A stretch of 12,852 bases of DNA, taken from an uncultured Pseudomonadaceae bacterium. GTDB taxonomy: Bacteria; Pseudomonadota; Gammaproteobacteria; Pseudomonadales; Pseudomonadaceae. Shown here one piece after another: positions 1 through 7,694 of this stretch (position 1 is the first letter of the stretch; each line of letters starts with the position of its first letter). The stretch is from assembly GCA_947630465.1 (NCBI GenBank), contig CANRHT010000039.1, forward strand, positions 1-12,852. The letters run 5' to 3'. Both the position numbers and the translations under genes were made by a program. Below the pieces are notes generated by a model. That model did not search any database. It had not been told where the DNA came from and saw only the letters and a program-made list of their open reading frames with translations.

Positions 1-27
1 TGATGGCCTGAACCGACTTTTTTAAGC

Positions 28-60
28 GGCTCCGGTCAGTGGCCTGATTCGGTCGGAGCC
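28..60. repeat. Inverted repeat / possible terminator hairpin downstream of the GDPD gene
   Basis: GGCTCCG (28-34) pairs perfectly with CGGAGCC (54-60). A smaller nested stem, TCAG/CTGA, lies inside the loop. The hairpin starts 17 bp after the stop of the minus-strand phosphodiesterase gene, which suits a 3' end structure. It has no U-run in the minus direction, and only TATTT follows it on the plus strand, so intrinsic termination is uncertain. A separate T6 tract at 18-23 may be the tail of a plus-strand terminator that begins before the window. Confidence 0.4.
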
Positions 61-76
61 TATTTGGAACAGCGTT

Positions 77-799
77 TCAGTGATTCCCAAGGGTGGCAAT
101 GGCCAAACCGGGAAAGTCAGTAATCAGACTGTCTGCACCATAAGCAGCGAGTCGGCGCATCAGCGCTGGCTCGTTGACTGTCCAAACCGAAACATGTAAT
201 CCCGTCTGCTGTGCTTTTTCTAAGCGCTGCTGTGTACACAGTGTCCAACTCAACACCAGCATCTCACATTGATAACGTTGCGCGGCCTTAATCGGGTTGA
301 GCCATGCGTATTCGGCCACTAAACCTCGAGCTAAATGAGGCGCCAAACGCTGCGCCGCTCTGAGTACGGTGCGCGAACTGCTGGTAATAATGATTTTATC
401 TTGCACAGCATGGCGTGCGCTGAGTTGCGCAATGGCTTGAATAGTGTGCGCAGCACGTCTGCTTGATGTGCTTTTGACTTCCAATTGCCAGTGGCTAAAA
501 GGGCAGAGTATAAACAGCTGTTCTAAACTTGGAATCGGGCAGGGAACAGGCCATGCAGGCGTATTATGCCGTGCATCCATTTGCATTAATTGTTCCGCGT
601 TGTAACGCCGAACTGCGCCGCGTATGCCAGTGGTGCGCTTGAGCTTGCTGTCATGGATGACCATTAACTGTTGATCTTTAGATAAGTGCAGATCCAATTC
701 ACAACGTGTGACGCCAGAAGCTAAACAGTGTTGAAAGCCCGCTAAAGTATTCTCAGGCGCTTCACCGCGCGCACCGCGATGGCCATAAATTAAGGTCAT
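77..799 (-). CDS. Glycerophosphodiester phosphodiesterase (cytoplasmic, UgpQ-like)
   Basis: The 240-aa product is a GDPD-family TIM-barrel enzyme. Such enzymes hydrolyse glycerophosphodiesters to glycerol-3-phosphate and an alcohol, recycling deacylated phospholipids. The sequence has the family opening GHRGARGEAPENT (residues 6-18), the metal/catalytic acids in CELDLHLS (E34, D36), the second catalytic His in MVIHD (H49), and LEVK (E107, K109). The C-terminal VSVWTVN and GADSLITDFP strands are also typical of the fold. There is no signal peptide, which points to the cytoplasmic UgpQ type rather than periplasmic GlpQ. Length is normal. The ATG overlaps the stop of the upstream 98-aa gene by 4 bp (ATGA), so translational coupling is likely. 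It is the last gene of a PilZ - secreted protein - GDPD operon. Substrate preference cannot be read from sequence. Confidence 0.93.
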   Translation of the reverse strand: MTLIYGHRGARGEAPENTLAGFQHCLASGVTRCELDLHLSKDQQLMVIHDSKLKRTTGIRGAVRRYNAEQLMQMDARHNTPAWPVPCPIPSLEQLFILCPFSHWQLEVKSTSSRRAAHTIQAIAQLSARHAVQDKIIITSSSRTVLRAAQRLAPHLARGLVAEYAWLNPIKAAQRYQCEMLVLSWTLCTQQRLEKAQQTGLHVSVWTVNEPALMRRLAAYGADSLITDFPGLAIATLGNH

Positions 800-1092
800 G
801 GCGTAATAGCATGGCGCGGCTGATGGTTTTTGACGCTGTTAACGACTGTAGTGCTTTCAAAGTACACACTGAAATCAGCATAATCCCAGCGCGTGATGGG
901 TGGGTTGCCGACACTGGCATGGCGTTTAACTGGCTGGCCAAATTGTTGGATAACCTGAGCCTGTTGCTCACCACGCACGGGTAAAGCAGTAGGACTGCTA
1001 CCTTGCTCACTGATTGGGATGCGCAATACCTCTGCTTGTGCGTTAAGGCTAAAGCATAAAGCGGCGCAAAGTATGATGGGTAAAGCACGCAT
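796..1092 (-). CDS. Small secreted (periplasmic) protein, conserved family of unknown function
   Basis: The 98-aa protein begins with a clear signal peptide: Met-Arg, a hydrophobic core, and AQA before the predicted cut at residue 20/21. There is no lipobox cysteine at the cut site, so a soluble periplasmic protein is expected. The mature part is about 78 residues. It carries a conserved-looking block at 51-81 (QFGQP, VGNPPITRWDY, FSVYFE), rich in aromatics and Pro/Gly. I know of similar small proteins beside GDPD and PilZ genes in pseudomonads, but no function. A good Shine-Dalgarno, GAGGAG at 1101-1106, lies inside the last codons of the PilZ gene 5 bp upstream. The stop overlaps the GDPD start by 4 bp. 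This tight packing suggests co-expression of all three genes. Confidence 0.85.
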   Translation of the reverse strand: MRALPIILCAALCFSLNAQAEVLRIPISEQGSSPTALPVRGEQQAQVIQQFGQPVKRHASVGNPPITRWDYADFSVYFESTTVVNSVKNHQPRHAITP

Positions 1093-1097
1093 AGCAA

Positions 1098-1655
1098 TTA
1101 CTCCTCGGTATCGGGCTGCAGCGCAAGGCGGCGTTGTTGTGCTTGCTTGTGCAAAATATGGCGTGCCAAAATTTGTCGTGTGGCATCAGGTATGTTTTCA
1201 AAAGTAGTCACTGTTTCAATACCCAGCGGCGTGCTGCGGTGTTCAATGACACGTGCATCCACATGCAAACCAAAGGCTTGTGGCAGTAACACGATTTTTA
1301 AACTCAACAAAGTATCAACAGGGTGCGCTATGGCATCAATAAAAGTGATACTGCATTCGGATAAGCTGACGTTGCGTGCTGGGCCAATATCTTTGAGTAG
1401 ATTTTGCGCCAAAACTTGGCCAATTAAGTCGATGCGTTTATTCATCACTTTAAAGTAGTTAGCCACAGAGCGATCGGTTTCGCCGACTGCGCGCAGTAAG
1501 GGCTGTGCTTCATATTCTAAAAGGTGTAAATCGCCCAGCAAATTGAAAAGTAATGAGTCCTCTTCGTTCTGCGAATCATGCAAACGGATTTGCAGTGCGA
1601 TTTGGTCGTCAATACGATAGTATTCACGGCGCTCTTTGCTATCTTGTGTGGACAT
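1098..1655 (-). CDS. PilZ-domain protein, possible c-di-GMP receptor with a degenerate second motif
   Basis: The 185-aa protein starts at the Met that opens MSTQDSKERREYYR. An upstream Met (1703) would add 16 unconvincing residues overlapping the divergent promoter region. R10-E-Y-Y-R14 fits the RxxxR c-di-GMP binding motif of PilZ domains. The partner motif (D/N)xSxxG appears as NVSLSE (95-100), with the final Gly replaced by Glu, so ligand binding is uncertain. Between the two motifs, about 80 mostly helical residues (30-92) form an insertion typical of the YcgR-like or atypical PilZ proteins of pseudomonads. The C-terminal beta strands follow. It is probably cytoplasmic. P. aeruginosa also has a PilZ gene divergent from lolC (PA2989 region, from memory). 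It heads the operon with the 98-aa secreted protein and the GDPD. Confidence 0.85.
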   Translation of the reverse strand: MSTQDSKERREYYRIDDQIALQIRLHDSQNEEDSLLFNLLGDLHLLEYEAQPLLRAVGETDRSVANYFKVMNKRIDLIGQVLAQNLLKDIGPARNVSLSECSITFIDAIAHPVDTLLSLKIVLLPQAFGLHVDARVIEHRSTPLGIETVTTFENIPDATRQILARHILHKQAQQRRLALQPDTEE

Positions 1656-1684
1656 GACGAACTCATGGCTGCAATGGAAGTCTG

Positions 1685-1714
1685 AGTGTAAATCGGCACG
1701 CAATAAACTGCCAA
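1685..1714 (-). promoter_or_regulatory. Candidate sigma70 promoter for the PilZ operon
   Basis: On the minus strand a -35-like TTGGCA (complement of 1709-1714) is followed after 18 bp by TACACT (complement of 1685-1690). They lie about 30-60 bp upstream of the PilZ start, in the short divergent gap shared with lolC. The -35 matches 5/6 and the -10 4/6 of consensus, so this is only a candidate. No equally good promoter for lolC was found in the gap. Confidence 0.35.
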
Positions 1715-1746
1715 CCTATCGAATCTTTTCTGTGAATATGTCCATT

Positions 1747-2994
1747 ATGTTTCGACCTTTAGCTTTATTTATTGGTATGCGTTATACGCGTGCTAAACGC
1801 CGCAATCATTTTATTTCCTTTATCTCATTAACCTCAATGGTCGGTTTGGCGTTGGGTGTGTTGGTGATGATTTTAGTATTGTCAGTAATGAATGGTTTTG
1901 ACCGTGAATTGCGCACCCGGATTTTGGGCATGGTGCCGCATGCCACAGTCAGTTCCTACACACCGCTGGATGATTGGCAAAAGACGGGTGAGCAAGTGCT
2001 TCAGCATCCTGATGTGATTGCAGTGGCGCCTTTTACTCAGTTACAAGGTATGTTGACCCACAGCGGTAGTGTGCAGCCAGTGTTGGTGAATGGCGTACTG
2101 CCCAGTGCTGAAAAGAATGTGTCTATTATTGAAGACCATATGGTGGATGGCAGCTTAGCAGCATTGGCCAGTGGCGAGTTTGGCATTGTGATTGGCCAGC
2201 AAACCGCTATACGTTTTAACGCAAGCGTGGGTGAAAAGCTGACCTTTGTCTTGCCTGAAGCATCCATTACCCCCGCGGGTGTGTTCCCACGTTTAAAGCG
2301 TTTTACTGTAGTGGGGATCTTTAAAGTGGGTGCCGAGCTCGATAGCTCATTGGCGCTGATTCATATTGAAGACGCGGCACGCTTATCACGCTGGCAGCCC
2401 AATCAAGTTGAAGGTATTCGTTTAAAACTGACTAATTTATTTGATGCACCGCGCGTAGCCTGGGAAATCGCGCGCAATACCACGGACAGTGATCTGCATC
2501 CGCGCGACTGGACACGCAGCCATGGCAATCTATTCCAAGCCATTCAAATGGAAAAAACTATGATTGCGCTGTTGTTATTGCTGATTGTGGCCGTGGCAGC
2601 GTTCAATATTATTTCTACGCTGGTGATGGTTGTAACAGATAAAAAAGCTGACATTGCTATTTTGCGTACCTTAGGTGCATCGCCGGGGCAAATTATGGCG
2701 ATCTTTATGGTGCAGGGTTCATTGATTGGTGTGGTGGGGACTTTGATTGGTGGTGTGTTGGGCGTGATTAGCGCATTGAATGTCACCAGTTGGGTTGCCG
2801 GCTTAGAAAAACTCTTTGGCCATCAGTTCTTAAGTTCGGATGTGTATTTTATTAGTTATTTGCCGTCAGAATTGCGCAGCAGTGATGTACTTATGATTTG
2901 TGGTGCGGCTTTATTGATGAGTTTTCTAGCAACTTTATACCCAGCGTGGCGCGCTTCACGTACGGAACCTGCGGAGGCGTTGCGTTATGAGTAA
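1747..2994 (+). CDS. lolC: Lipoprotein-releasing system permease, LolC/LolE family (LolC- or LolF-like)
   Basis: The 415-aa inner-membrane permease is part of the ABC transporter that extracts outer-membrane lipoproteins and hands them to periplasmic LolA. The layout is typical: N-terminal [22 protein letters not shown]1 near 22-48, a periplasmic domain to about 268, then TM2-TM4 near 271-297, 316-345 and 381-400. TM2 is followed by the cytoplasmic coupling segment [16 protein letters not shown]. Residues 169-186 ([16 protein letters not shown]) align with the LolC 'Hook' that contacts LolA. The start was set at MFRPL, the usual start in Pseudomonas LolC. An in-frame ATG at 1738 would add MSI; neither has a strong Shine-Dalgarno. 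It overlaps lolD by 8 bp. With no lolE downstream, it could act as a LolF-type homodimer. Confidence 0.92.
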   Translation: MFRPLALFIGMRYTRAKRRNHFISFISLTSMVGLALGVLVMILVLSVMNGFDRELRTRILGMVPHATVSSYTPLDDWQKTGEQVLQHPDVIAVAPFTQLQGMLTHSGSVQPVLVNGVLPSAEKNVSIIEDHMVDGSLAALASGEFGIVIGQQTAIRFNASVGEKLTFVLPEASITPAGVFPRLKRFTVVGIFKVGAELDSSLALIHIEDAARLSRWQPNQVEGIRLKLTNLFDAPRVAWEIARNTTDSDLHPRDWTRSHGNLFQAIQMEKTMIALLLLLIVAVAAFNIISTLVMVVTDKKADIAILRTLGASPGQIMAIFMVQGSLIGVVGTLIGGVLGVISALNVTSWVAGLEKLFGHQFLSSDVYFISYLPSELRSSDVLMICGAALLMSFLATLYPAWRASRTEPAEALRYE

Positions 2995-3676
2995 TCAAGC
3001 TGTTTTAGAGTGCCGTAATTTAGGTAAAAGCTACAGTGAAGGCCCCGCTGAGGTGCATGTTTTGCAAGGCGTTGAGCTGTTGCTAAAGCCGGGCGAGCGG
3101 GTGGCTATTATTGGTAGTTCGGGCTCGGGTAAAACCACTTTGCTGAATATGCTGGGTGGTTTAGATACGCCAAGCACGGGCAGTGTGTGGTTGGCAGGTG
3201 AGGAGTTGTCGGCGTTATCGGAAAAAAACCGTGGCTTACTGCGTAATCGTGCGCTGGGTTTTGTCTATCAATTCCATCACTTGTTGCCAGAGTTTAATGC
3301 GCTGGAAAACGTCTGCATGCCGCTGTTAATTAGCAGTACGCCTGTGCCTGAAGCGCGTCAACGTGCAGAAGCCTTATTAACGCGTGTCGGTCTAGGGCCG
3401 CGTATGCATCACAAACCTTCAGAATTGTCCGGTGGTGAGCGTCAACGTGTGGCGATTGCGCGGGCGTTGGTGAACCAGCCAAAGTTAGTATTGCTCGATG
3501 AGCCCACAGGCAACCTTGATCGCACTACAGCGCAGACGATTCAAGAGTTGATTTTGGAGTTGTCTGTGTCGCTTGGTACTGCATTTTTAGTCGTCACGCA
3601 TGATCCCGCTTTAGCACAGCAAATGGATCGTATTTTAACTTTAGAAGACGGGCGCTTGGTTTCAGTTAATGGTTAA
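2987..3676 (+). CDS. lolD: Lipoprotein-releasing system ATP-binding protein LolD
   Basis: The 229-aa ABC ATPase powers lipoprotein release from the inner membrane. All ABC motifs are present: Walker A GSSGSGKT (43-50), Q-loop Gln95 in [11 protein letters not shown], signature LSGGERQ (147-153), Walker B LVLLDE (167-172), D-loop GNLD, and switch His205. [16 protein letters not shown] is the form typical of LolD rather than MacB or FtsE. Length is normal for the family. It starts inside the last codons of the permease gene (8-bp overlap), so the two are translationally coupled and made together. A run of 7-bp repeats straddles its stop codon. In Pseudomonas lolE normally follows, but here the next 237 bp contain no gene. 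Confidence 0.96.
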   Translation: MSNQAVLECRNLGKSYSEGPAEVHVLQGVELLLKPGERVAIIGSSGSGKTTLLNMLGGLDTPSTGSVWLAGEELSALSEKNRGLLRNRALGFVYQFHHLLPEFNALENVCMPLLISSTPVPEARQRAEALLTRVGLGPRMHHKPSELSGGERQRVAIARALVNQPKLVLLDEPTGNLDRTTAQTIQELILELSVSLGTAFLVVTHDPALAQQMDRILTLEDGRLVSVNG

Positions 3677-3685
3677 TGGTTAATT
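3665..3685 (+). repeat. Three tandem copies of a GTTAATG heptamer across the lolD stop
   Basis: GTTAATG, GTTAATG and GTTAATT occur back to back at 3665-3685. The second copy contains part of the lolD TAA stop (3674-3676). Gain or loss of one 7-bp unit could alter the LolD C-terminus by frameshift, although any effect would be limited to the last residues. Confidence 0.6.
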
Positions 3686-3734
3686 TTGAGTGTTGAATGT
3701 TGAGTATGTTTGTAAAAAATGCCAACAATAGCAT

Positions 3735-3843
3735 TGCTCAACGAGCATCTCACTCATGTCACGACAAGCGTAGCCATGGATGGCGTAGCGCCCGAATCGG
3801 AGCAGGATGCTCCGTTGAGGGAAAAGTGATATGAGTGAGGTGC
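3735..3843. repeat. Inverted-repeat-bounded, REP/MITE-like intergenic element
   Basis: An 18-bp arm, GCATCTCACTCATGTCAC (3745-3762), is repeated in inverse at 3826-3843 with 16/18 matches. The 63 bp between the arms are dense in small structures: GCGTAGC twice in direct orientation (3768-3774, 3783-3789), GCCAT-GG-ATGGC (3773-3784), and a perfect hairpin GGAGCA-GGA-TGCTCC (3799-3813). The left flank adds TGCTC-AAC-GAGCA (3735-3747). A second inverted pair, CTCAACGAGC/GCTCCGTTGAG (3737-3746, 3809-3819), also exists. No convincing ORF or transposase is present. The layout resembles short dispersed extragenic repeats or a non-autonomous MITE. Only one copy is in the window, so repeat status is inferred. 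Confidence 0.5.
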
Positions 3844-3861
3844 GACATGCGCCCATCTTCT

Positions 3862-3898
3862 TGCTTCTGACTGATCTGGCTCAACCAACTCAGAAGCA
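3862..3898. repeat. Perfect 9-bp inverted repeat beside trmO 3' end
   Basis: TGCTTCTGA (3862-3870) pairs with TCAGAAGCA (3890-3898) across a 19-bp loop. It lies just past the trmO stop and next to the larger repeat element. It may be a transcript 3' structure for the rapA-trmO unit, but no U-run follows on the minus strand, so a standard intrinsic terminator is not supported. It could also be part of the same dispersed element. Confidence 0.45.
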
Positions 3899-3913
3899 CT
3901 CAGACTAAAGTGT

Positions 3914-4606
3914 CTAAACAGTACACACCTCGACAACCTCAATGTGCTCAAGCGTTACATACCGCCAGCGCACTTGCACATCATAAAACACCACACCATA
4001 AATACGTTCTGCTGTCGGCTGTTGATAGGCTGGGCGCGGGTCTTGCGCTAAGCATTGCTCAATTAAAGCTATTAACGGCTGCTGTAAACGTTGTTCATGC
4101 TGTTGTGCTTGTTGTAACGCTGCTGCTGGCCAGTTCACGTCAATTAATTCAGGCGCGTACTCGGCCAAAGCATTCTGCGCATGAGGCAAACTGTCGGCAT
4201 AGGGCACATAAGGCTTGATATCCAGTACCGGTGTGCCATCGAGTAGATCAATTCCGGAAATCCATAAACGTCCAGCTTCAACTCGGTCTAAACGCACCGC
4301 CGATTGACCTATACCATTGGGACGGTGTGTCGCACGGCTGGCGAATACCCCAATGCTTTTATTACCGCCTAAGCGTGGCGGACGCACTTTTAAGCGTGGC
4401 GTATTTTCTAGAGTTTGATGGAAGAGAAAAATCACCCAGATATGACTGACCTTCTCTAAACCAGCACAAGCATCAGGGTGATCGTAGGGCGGCAGCAACT
4501 CAATAGAGCCCTGCGCTGCTGGAGCCAATAAAGGTTGGCGCGGGATGGCGAATTTTTCTTTAAAGCACGAACGCACAAAACCAATCGGGTTAACTGTATA
4601 GGTCAT
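3914..4606 (-). CDS. trmO: tRNA (N6-threonylcarbamoyladenosine 37-N6)-methyltransferase TrmO
   Basis: The 230-aa protein belongs to the UPF0066/TsaA family. In E. coli the homologue uses S-adenosylmethionine to methylate t6A37 to m6t6A in threonine tRNAs that read ACY codons. The N-terminal beta-barrel domain opens with YTVNPIGFVRSCF. Family hallmarks are GVFASRATHRPNGIGQS (86-102) and DGTPVLDIKPYVPY (123-136). The C-terminal domain carries DPRPAY and RIYGVVFYDVQVRWRY (189-216). Length is normal (E. coli about 235). The start was set at MTYTVNPIGF: it has AAAGG (complement of 4614-4618) 7 nt upstream, and the longer in-frame extension to 4669 is not family-like. It lies 69 bp downstream of rapA on the same strand and may share its transcript. 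Confidence 0.95.
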   Translation of the reverse strand: MTYTVNPIGFVRSCFKEKFAIPRQPLLAPAAQGSIELLPPYDHPDACAGLEKVSHIWVIFLFHQTLENTPRLKVRPPRLGGNKSIGVFASRATHRPNGIGQSAVRLDRVEAGRLWISGIDLLDGTPVLDIKPYVPYADSLPHAQNALAEYAPELIDVNWPAAALQQAQQHEQRLQQPLIALIEQCLAQDPRPAYQQPTAERIYGVVFYDVQVRWRYVTLEHIEVVEVCTV

Positions 4607-4675
4607 GATGATGCCTTTGTAACCGTGGTTAATGGCGCCGTTGCACAGCAGAGCTGCCAACAGCACCATTCCTTC

Positions 4676-7537
4676 TTAACCTGCAACAAGCACACGAACG
4701 GCTTCTAGACGTAGTGCTGCTTTGCTAAACATCTCAAGGCCTTGTTCTTTATAGGCACGCAAGGTGTCAACTTCTTCATCACGCACACTAGGGTTAATAG
4801 CCTGCAAGGCACTCAGGCGTTGTATTTCCTCATCCATACTTGCTGAAAATGCTGCGCAGGCTTGGGCGACACGCTCAGTGTGCCGTGGCTGCATAGTGAC
4901 TTGTGCGCTATCGACTAAACGCAACAAACTATCACGTTGTGCACGTGCAAATTTGCTGGCACTGGAGCGCGGCACTGTTTCAAGTTGCTCGTTCAGGGTT
5001 TCAAAACTAACACGGCTGGCTAGATCATTACCTTTTTCGTCAAGCAAACAACGCAGTGCGATCGGTGGTAAAAAACGTCCTAACTGCAAGTGCTTAGGCG
5101 CAATGGCTTCGCTGACATACAGCAACTCAACCAACACAGTGCCGGCTTTAATGGCTTTGTTCTTTAATAAGGCCACCGCCGTGTTACCCATTGAACCTGA
5201 TAACACTAAATCCATACCGCCTTGCACCATCGGGTGCTCCCAGGTAATGAATTGCATATCTTCACGGCTCAGCGCTAACTCACGATCATAAGTAATAGTG
5301 ACGGCTTCATCACTGCCCAGCGGAAAGCTGGCGTCGAGCATTTTTTCACTGGGGCGCAAAATAAAAGCGTTATCGGAGTGGTCATCGCTGTCAATGCCAA
5401 AGGCGTTAAACAGCTGTTCCATATAAATGGGTAAGGTGAAGGTATTATCCTGTTGCTCAATGGCTTCAACCAAGGCTTGGCCACGACCTGCGCCGCTTGA
5501 ATTGATTTCTAAAAGACGGTCGCGGCCTTTTTCCATTTCGCTTTCCAGTTGAGCACGTACACTGCTCGCCTCTGTCAGTAATGCGTGCCAGCTGTCCTCA
5601 TCTTCTGCGCTTAACAGTTGTGCAGCCAAAGTTTCGTTGAACTGCAATTGCACCGCGTTACCGGTTGGGCAGGTCGACACAAAAGCATTCAGAGCCTGCG
5701 CATACCATTCAAATAAACGCTGCTGGGCACTGCCCAATAAATAAGGCACATGAATTTCAATAGTAAACTGCTGACCGATACGATCGAGACGACCAATGCG
5801 CTGCTCTAATAAATCAGGGTGTTGCGGTAAATCAAATAATACTAGGTGATGACTGAACTGGAAGTTACGCCCCTCGCTACCAATTTCTGAACAGAACATC
5901 ACTTGTGCACCAAACTCATCATCAGCAAACCAAGCCGCTGCACGGTCACGCTCAATAATGCTCATGCCTTCGTGGAAAGTGGTCGCTGGAATACCTGAGC
6001 GAATACGCAAGGCATCGCCTAAATCTAAGGCCGTTTGCGCATGCGCACAGATGACTAAGACTTTTTCTTGCTTGAGGCTTTTTAACGTATCGATCAACCA
6101 GTCAACCCGTGGATCAAAGCGCCACCAGAACTGCAGTTCATCAGACTCATCGGATTCATCCATTGGGCCGTCAAAATATACTTCAGGGTACAACTGCGCC
6201 GCTAAGTGCTCGGGGTTGTTCAGATACTGCGCAGGGTAGGGCAATTGTGCACTGTGTAATTGGCGCTCGGGGAAGCCAGAAATAGCGGCACGCGTATTGC
6301 GAAACAGTAAACGCCCAGTACCGTGGCGGTCGAGAAGTTCGCGAATTAAACGCTGCGCCGCTTGTGCATCGCCACTATTAAAGGCACTGATCAATTCGTG
6401 ACTGTTATCGCCTAAAAATGCTTGAATCGTTTGCTCAGCCTGTGTGCTTAAGTTGTCTTGATCCAGCAGTTCACGTACCGCATCAGCAATGGCTTGGTAA
6501 TGCTGGCTTTCTTCACGGAAAGCGGCTAAATCATGAAAGCGGTGCGGGTCAAGCAAACGCAAACGAGCGAAGTGGCTGTCTTGTCCCAACTGCTCAGGTG
6601 TTGCCGTGAGTAATAAAACACCCGGAATACGCGCCGCTAAATTTTCCACCAGTTGGTAGGCGGGGCTGGCTTGCTCAGGGTGCCACACCAGGTGGTGGGC
6701 TTCATCCACGACCATAATATCCCAGTCACAACTGCATAAAGCTTCTTGTGCTGATTCGTCGGTCACCAGCCAATTCATGGATACTAGAGCGATCTGGCAG
6801 TCTTCAAAAGGATTGTCTGCGTCGCTGGCAATAAAGCGCTCAGCATCAAAGAGGGCAACATCTAAGTTAAAACGACGACGCATTTCCACCAGCCATTGAT
6901 GCTGTAGGGTTTCTGGCACCATTAAAAGGATACGGCTGGCACGACCGCTGAGGATTTGTCGGTGGATAATCAAACCCGCTTCAATGGTTTTACCCAAACC
7001 CACTTCGTCAGCTAAAAGCACACGCGGGGCAATGCGGTCGGCGACTTCTTGGGCAATATGCAACTGATGCGCAATCGGCTCGGCACGTACACCGGCCAAA
7101 CCCCACAGGTTGGACTGCTGTAGCTCGCTGTTATGTTGCAGTGAGTTATAACGCAAGGTGAACCAAGGTAAAGGATCCACCTGTCCGGCAACTAAGCGGT
7201 CACTGGCCATGCGAAATTGGATGAAATTTGAGAGTTGTGTCTCAGGTAAAATACAGTCTGGATTATCACTGTTAAAGCCTTGGTAAATCAGTAAACCATC
7301 AATTTCGCTGACTTCACGTACAGTCATGGTCCAGCCTTCAAAGTGGCTGATCTCATCGCCCGGCAAAAAGCGTACACGAGTGAGCGGGGCATTGCGCTGC
7401 GAGTATTGGCGTGTTTCACCGGTGGCTGGGTAAAGAATCGTCAGTAGACGACCATCGCAAGTGAGAACGGTACCAAGGCCTTGCTCGGCCTCGCCGTCAC
7501 TGATCCAACGTTGTCCGGGTAGATACTGCTGCGTCAT
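4676..7537 (-). CDS. rapA: RNA polymerase-associated ATPase / recycling factor RapA (HepA)
   Basis: The 953-aa Swi2/Snf2-type ATPase binds RNA polymerase and helps recycle stalled or post-termination complexes. The N-terminal [24 protein letters not shown] is the usual RapA opening, followed by its tandem Tudor-like N-domain (about 1-110). Helicase motifs run in order: I DEVGLGKT (177-184), II DEAH (278-281), III TATP (311-314), [12 protein letters not shown] (550-560), [13 protein letters not shown] (579-589). The RapA-specific linker and C-terminal domains occupy the rest. Length matches the family (about 950-970). The start is supported by GGAGA (complement of 7543-7547) 5 nt upstream; an in-frame upstream ATG at 7597 is rejected. 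A poly-acidic ESDESDE stretch (461-467) sits just before the second RecA lobe. It is divergent from the 102-aa gene. Confidence 0.97.
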   Translation of the reverse strand: MTQQYLPGQRWISDGEAEQGLGTVLTCDGRLLTILYPATGETRQYSQRNAPLTRVRFLPGDEISHFEGWTMTVREVSEIDGLLIYQGFNSDNPDCILPETQLSNFIQFRMASDRLVAGQVDPLPWFTLRYNSLQHNSELQQSNLWGLAGVRAEPIAHQLHIAQEVADRIAPRVLLADEVGLGKTIEAGLIIHRQILSGRASRILLMVPETLQHQWLVEMRRRFNLDVALFDAERFIASDADNPFEDCQIALVSMNWLVTDESAQEALCSCDWDIMVVDEAHHLVWHPEQASPAYQLVENLAARIPGVLLLTATPEQLGQDSHFARLRLLDPHRFHDLAAFREESQHYQAIADAVRELLDQDNLSTQAEQTIQAFLGDNSHELISAFNSGDAQAAQRLIRELLDRHGTGRLLFRNTRAAISGFPERQLHSAQLPYPAQYLNNPEHLAAQLYPEVYFDGPMDESDESDELQFWWRFDPRVDWLIDTLKSLKQEKVLVICAHAQTALDLGDALRIRSGIPATTFHEGMSIIERDRAAAWFADDEFGAQVMFCSEIGSEGRNFQFSHHLVLFDLPQHPDLLEQRIGRLDRIGQQFTIEIHVPYLLGSAQQRLFEWYAQALNAFVSTCPTGNAVQLQFNETLAAQLLSAEDEDSWHALLTEASSVRAQLESEMEKGRDRLLEINSSGAGRGQALVEAIEQQDNTFTLPIYMEQLFNAFGIDSDDHSDNAFILRPSEKMLDASFPLGSDEAVTITYDRELALSREDMQFITWEHPMVQGGMDLVLSGSMGNTAVALLKNKAIKAGTVLVELLYVSEAIAPKHLQLGRFLPPIALRCLLDEKGNDLASRVSFETLNEQLETVPRSSASKFARAQRDSLLRLVDSAQVTMQPRHTERVAQACAAFSASMDEEIQRLSALQAINPSVRDEEVDTLRAYKEQGLEMFSKAALRLEAVRVLVAG

Positions 7538-7595
7538 GCTTGTCTCCGTGTAATATAAAAAGCGCGTTATGATAGCGGATACTGACGCATAGGAC

Positions 7596-7608
7596 ACGAT
7601 TCAATCGT
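7596..7608. promoter_or_regulatory. 13-bp palindrome in the rapA / 102-aa gene divergent region
   Basis: ACGATT-C-AATCGT is a perfect inverted repeat with a single central base. It sits 59 bp upstream of the rapA start and 87 bp upstream of the 7695 gene start. The position suits a dimeric regulator acting on one or both divergent promoters. No regulator can be named from the sequence, and chance occurrence is possible. Confidence 0.3.
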
Positions 7609-7694
7609 TGTGATGCAGGTCAGGTTTATTTATAAGACAAAGTATGGTGCGCTGGTTATAGTGCAAGTGACCTATTCACTGCAGGAGTTATCAG

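Noticed and set aside
1636..1746. N-terminal extension of the LolC-type permease
   Set aside because: It would overlap the PilZ gene start and add a non-homologous segment. Family members start at MFRPL or just before.
3754..3951. Minus-strand 65-aa reading frame through the repeat element
   Set aside because: It overlaps the trmO 3' end in another frame, covers the inverted repeats and has no ribosome site or recognisable domain. It looks like a chance frame in a repeat.
4607..4669. N-terminal extension of trmO
   Set aside because: The extra 21 residues are not family-like. The inner ATG at 4606 has a good ribosome site and gives the normal start.
4764..5291. Plus-strand 175-aa frame inside rapA
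   Set aside because: It is a shadow of rapA on the opposite strand, with a low-complexity Ser/Arg/Leu composition and no domain.
7538..7597. N-terminal extension of rapA
   Set aside because: The added 20 residues are atypical. [11 protein letters not shown] with GGAGA upstream is the standard start.
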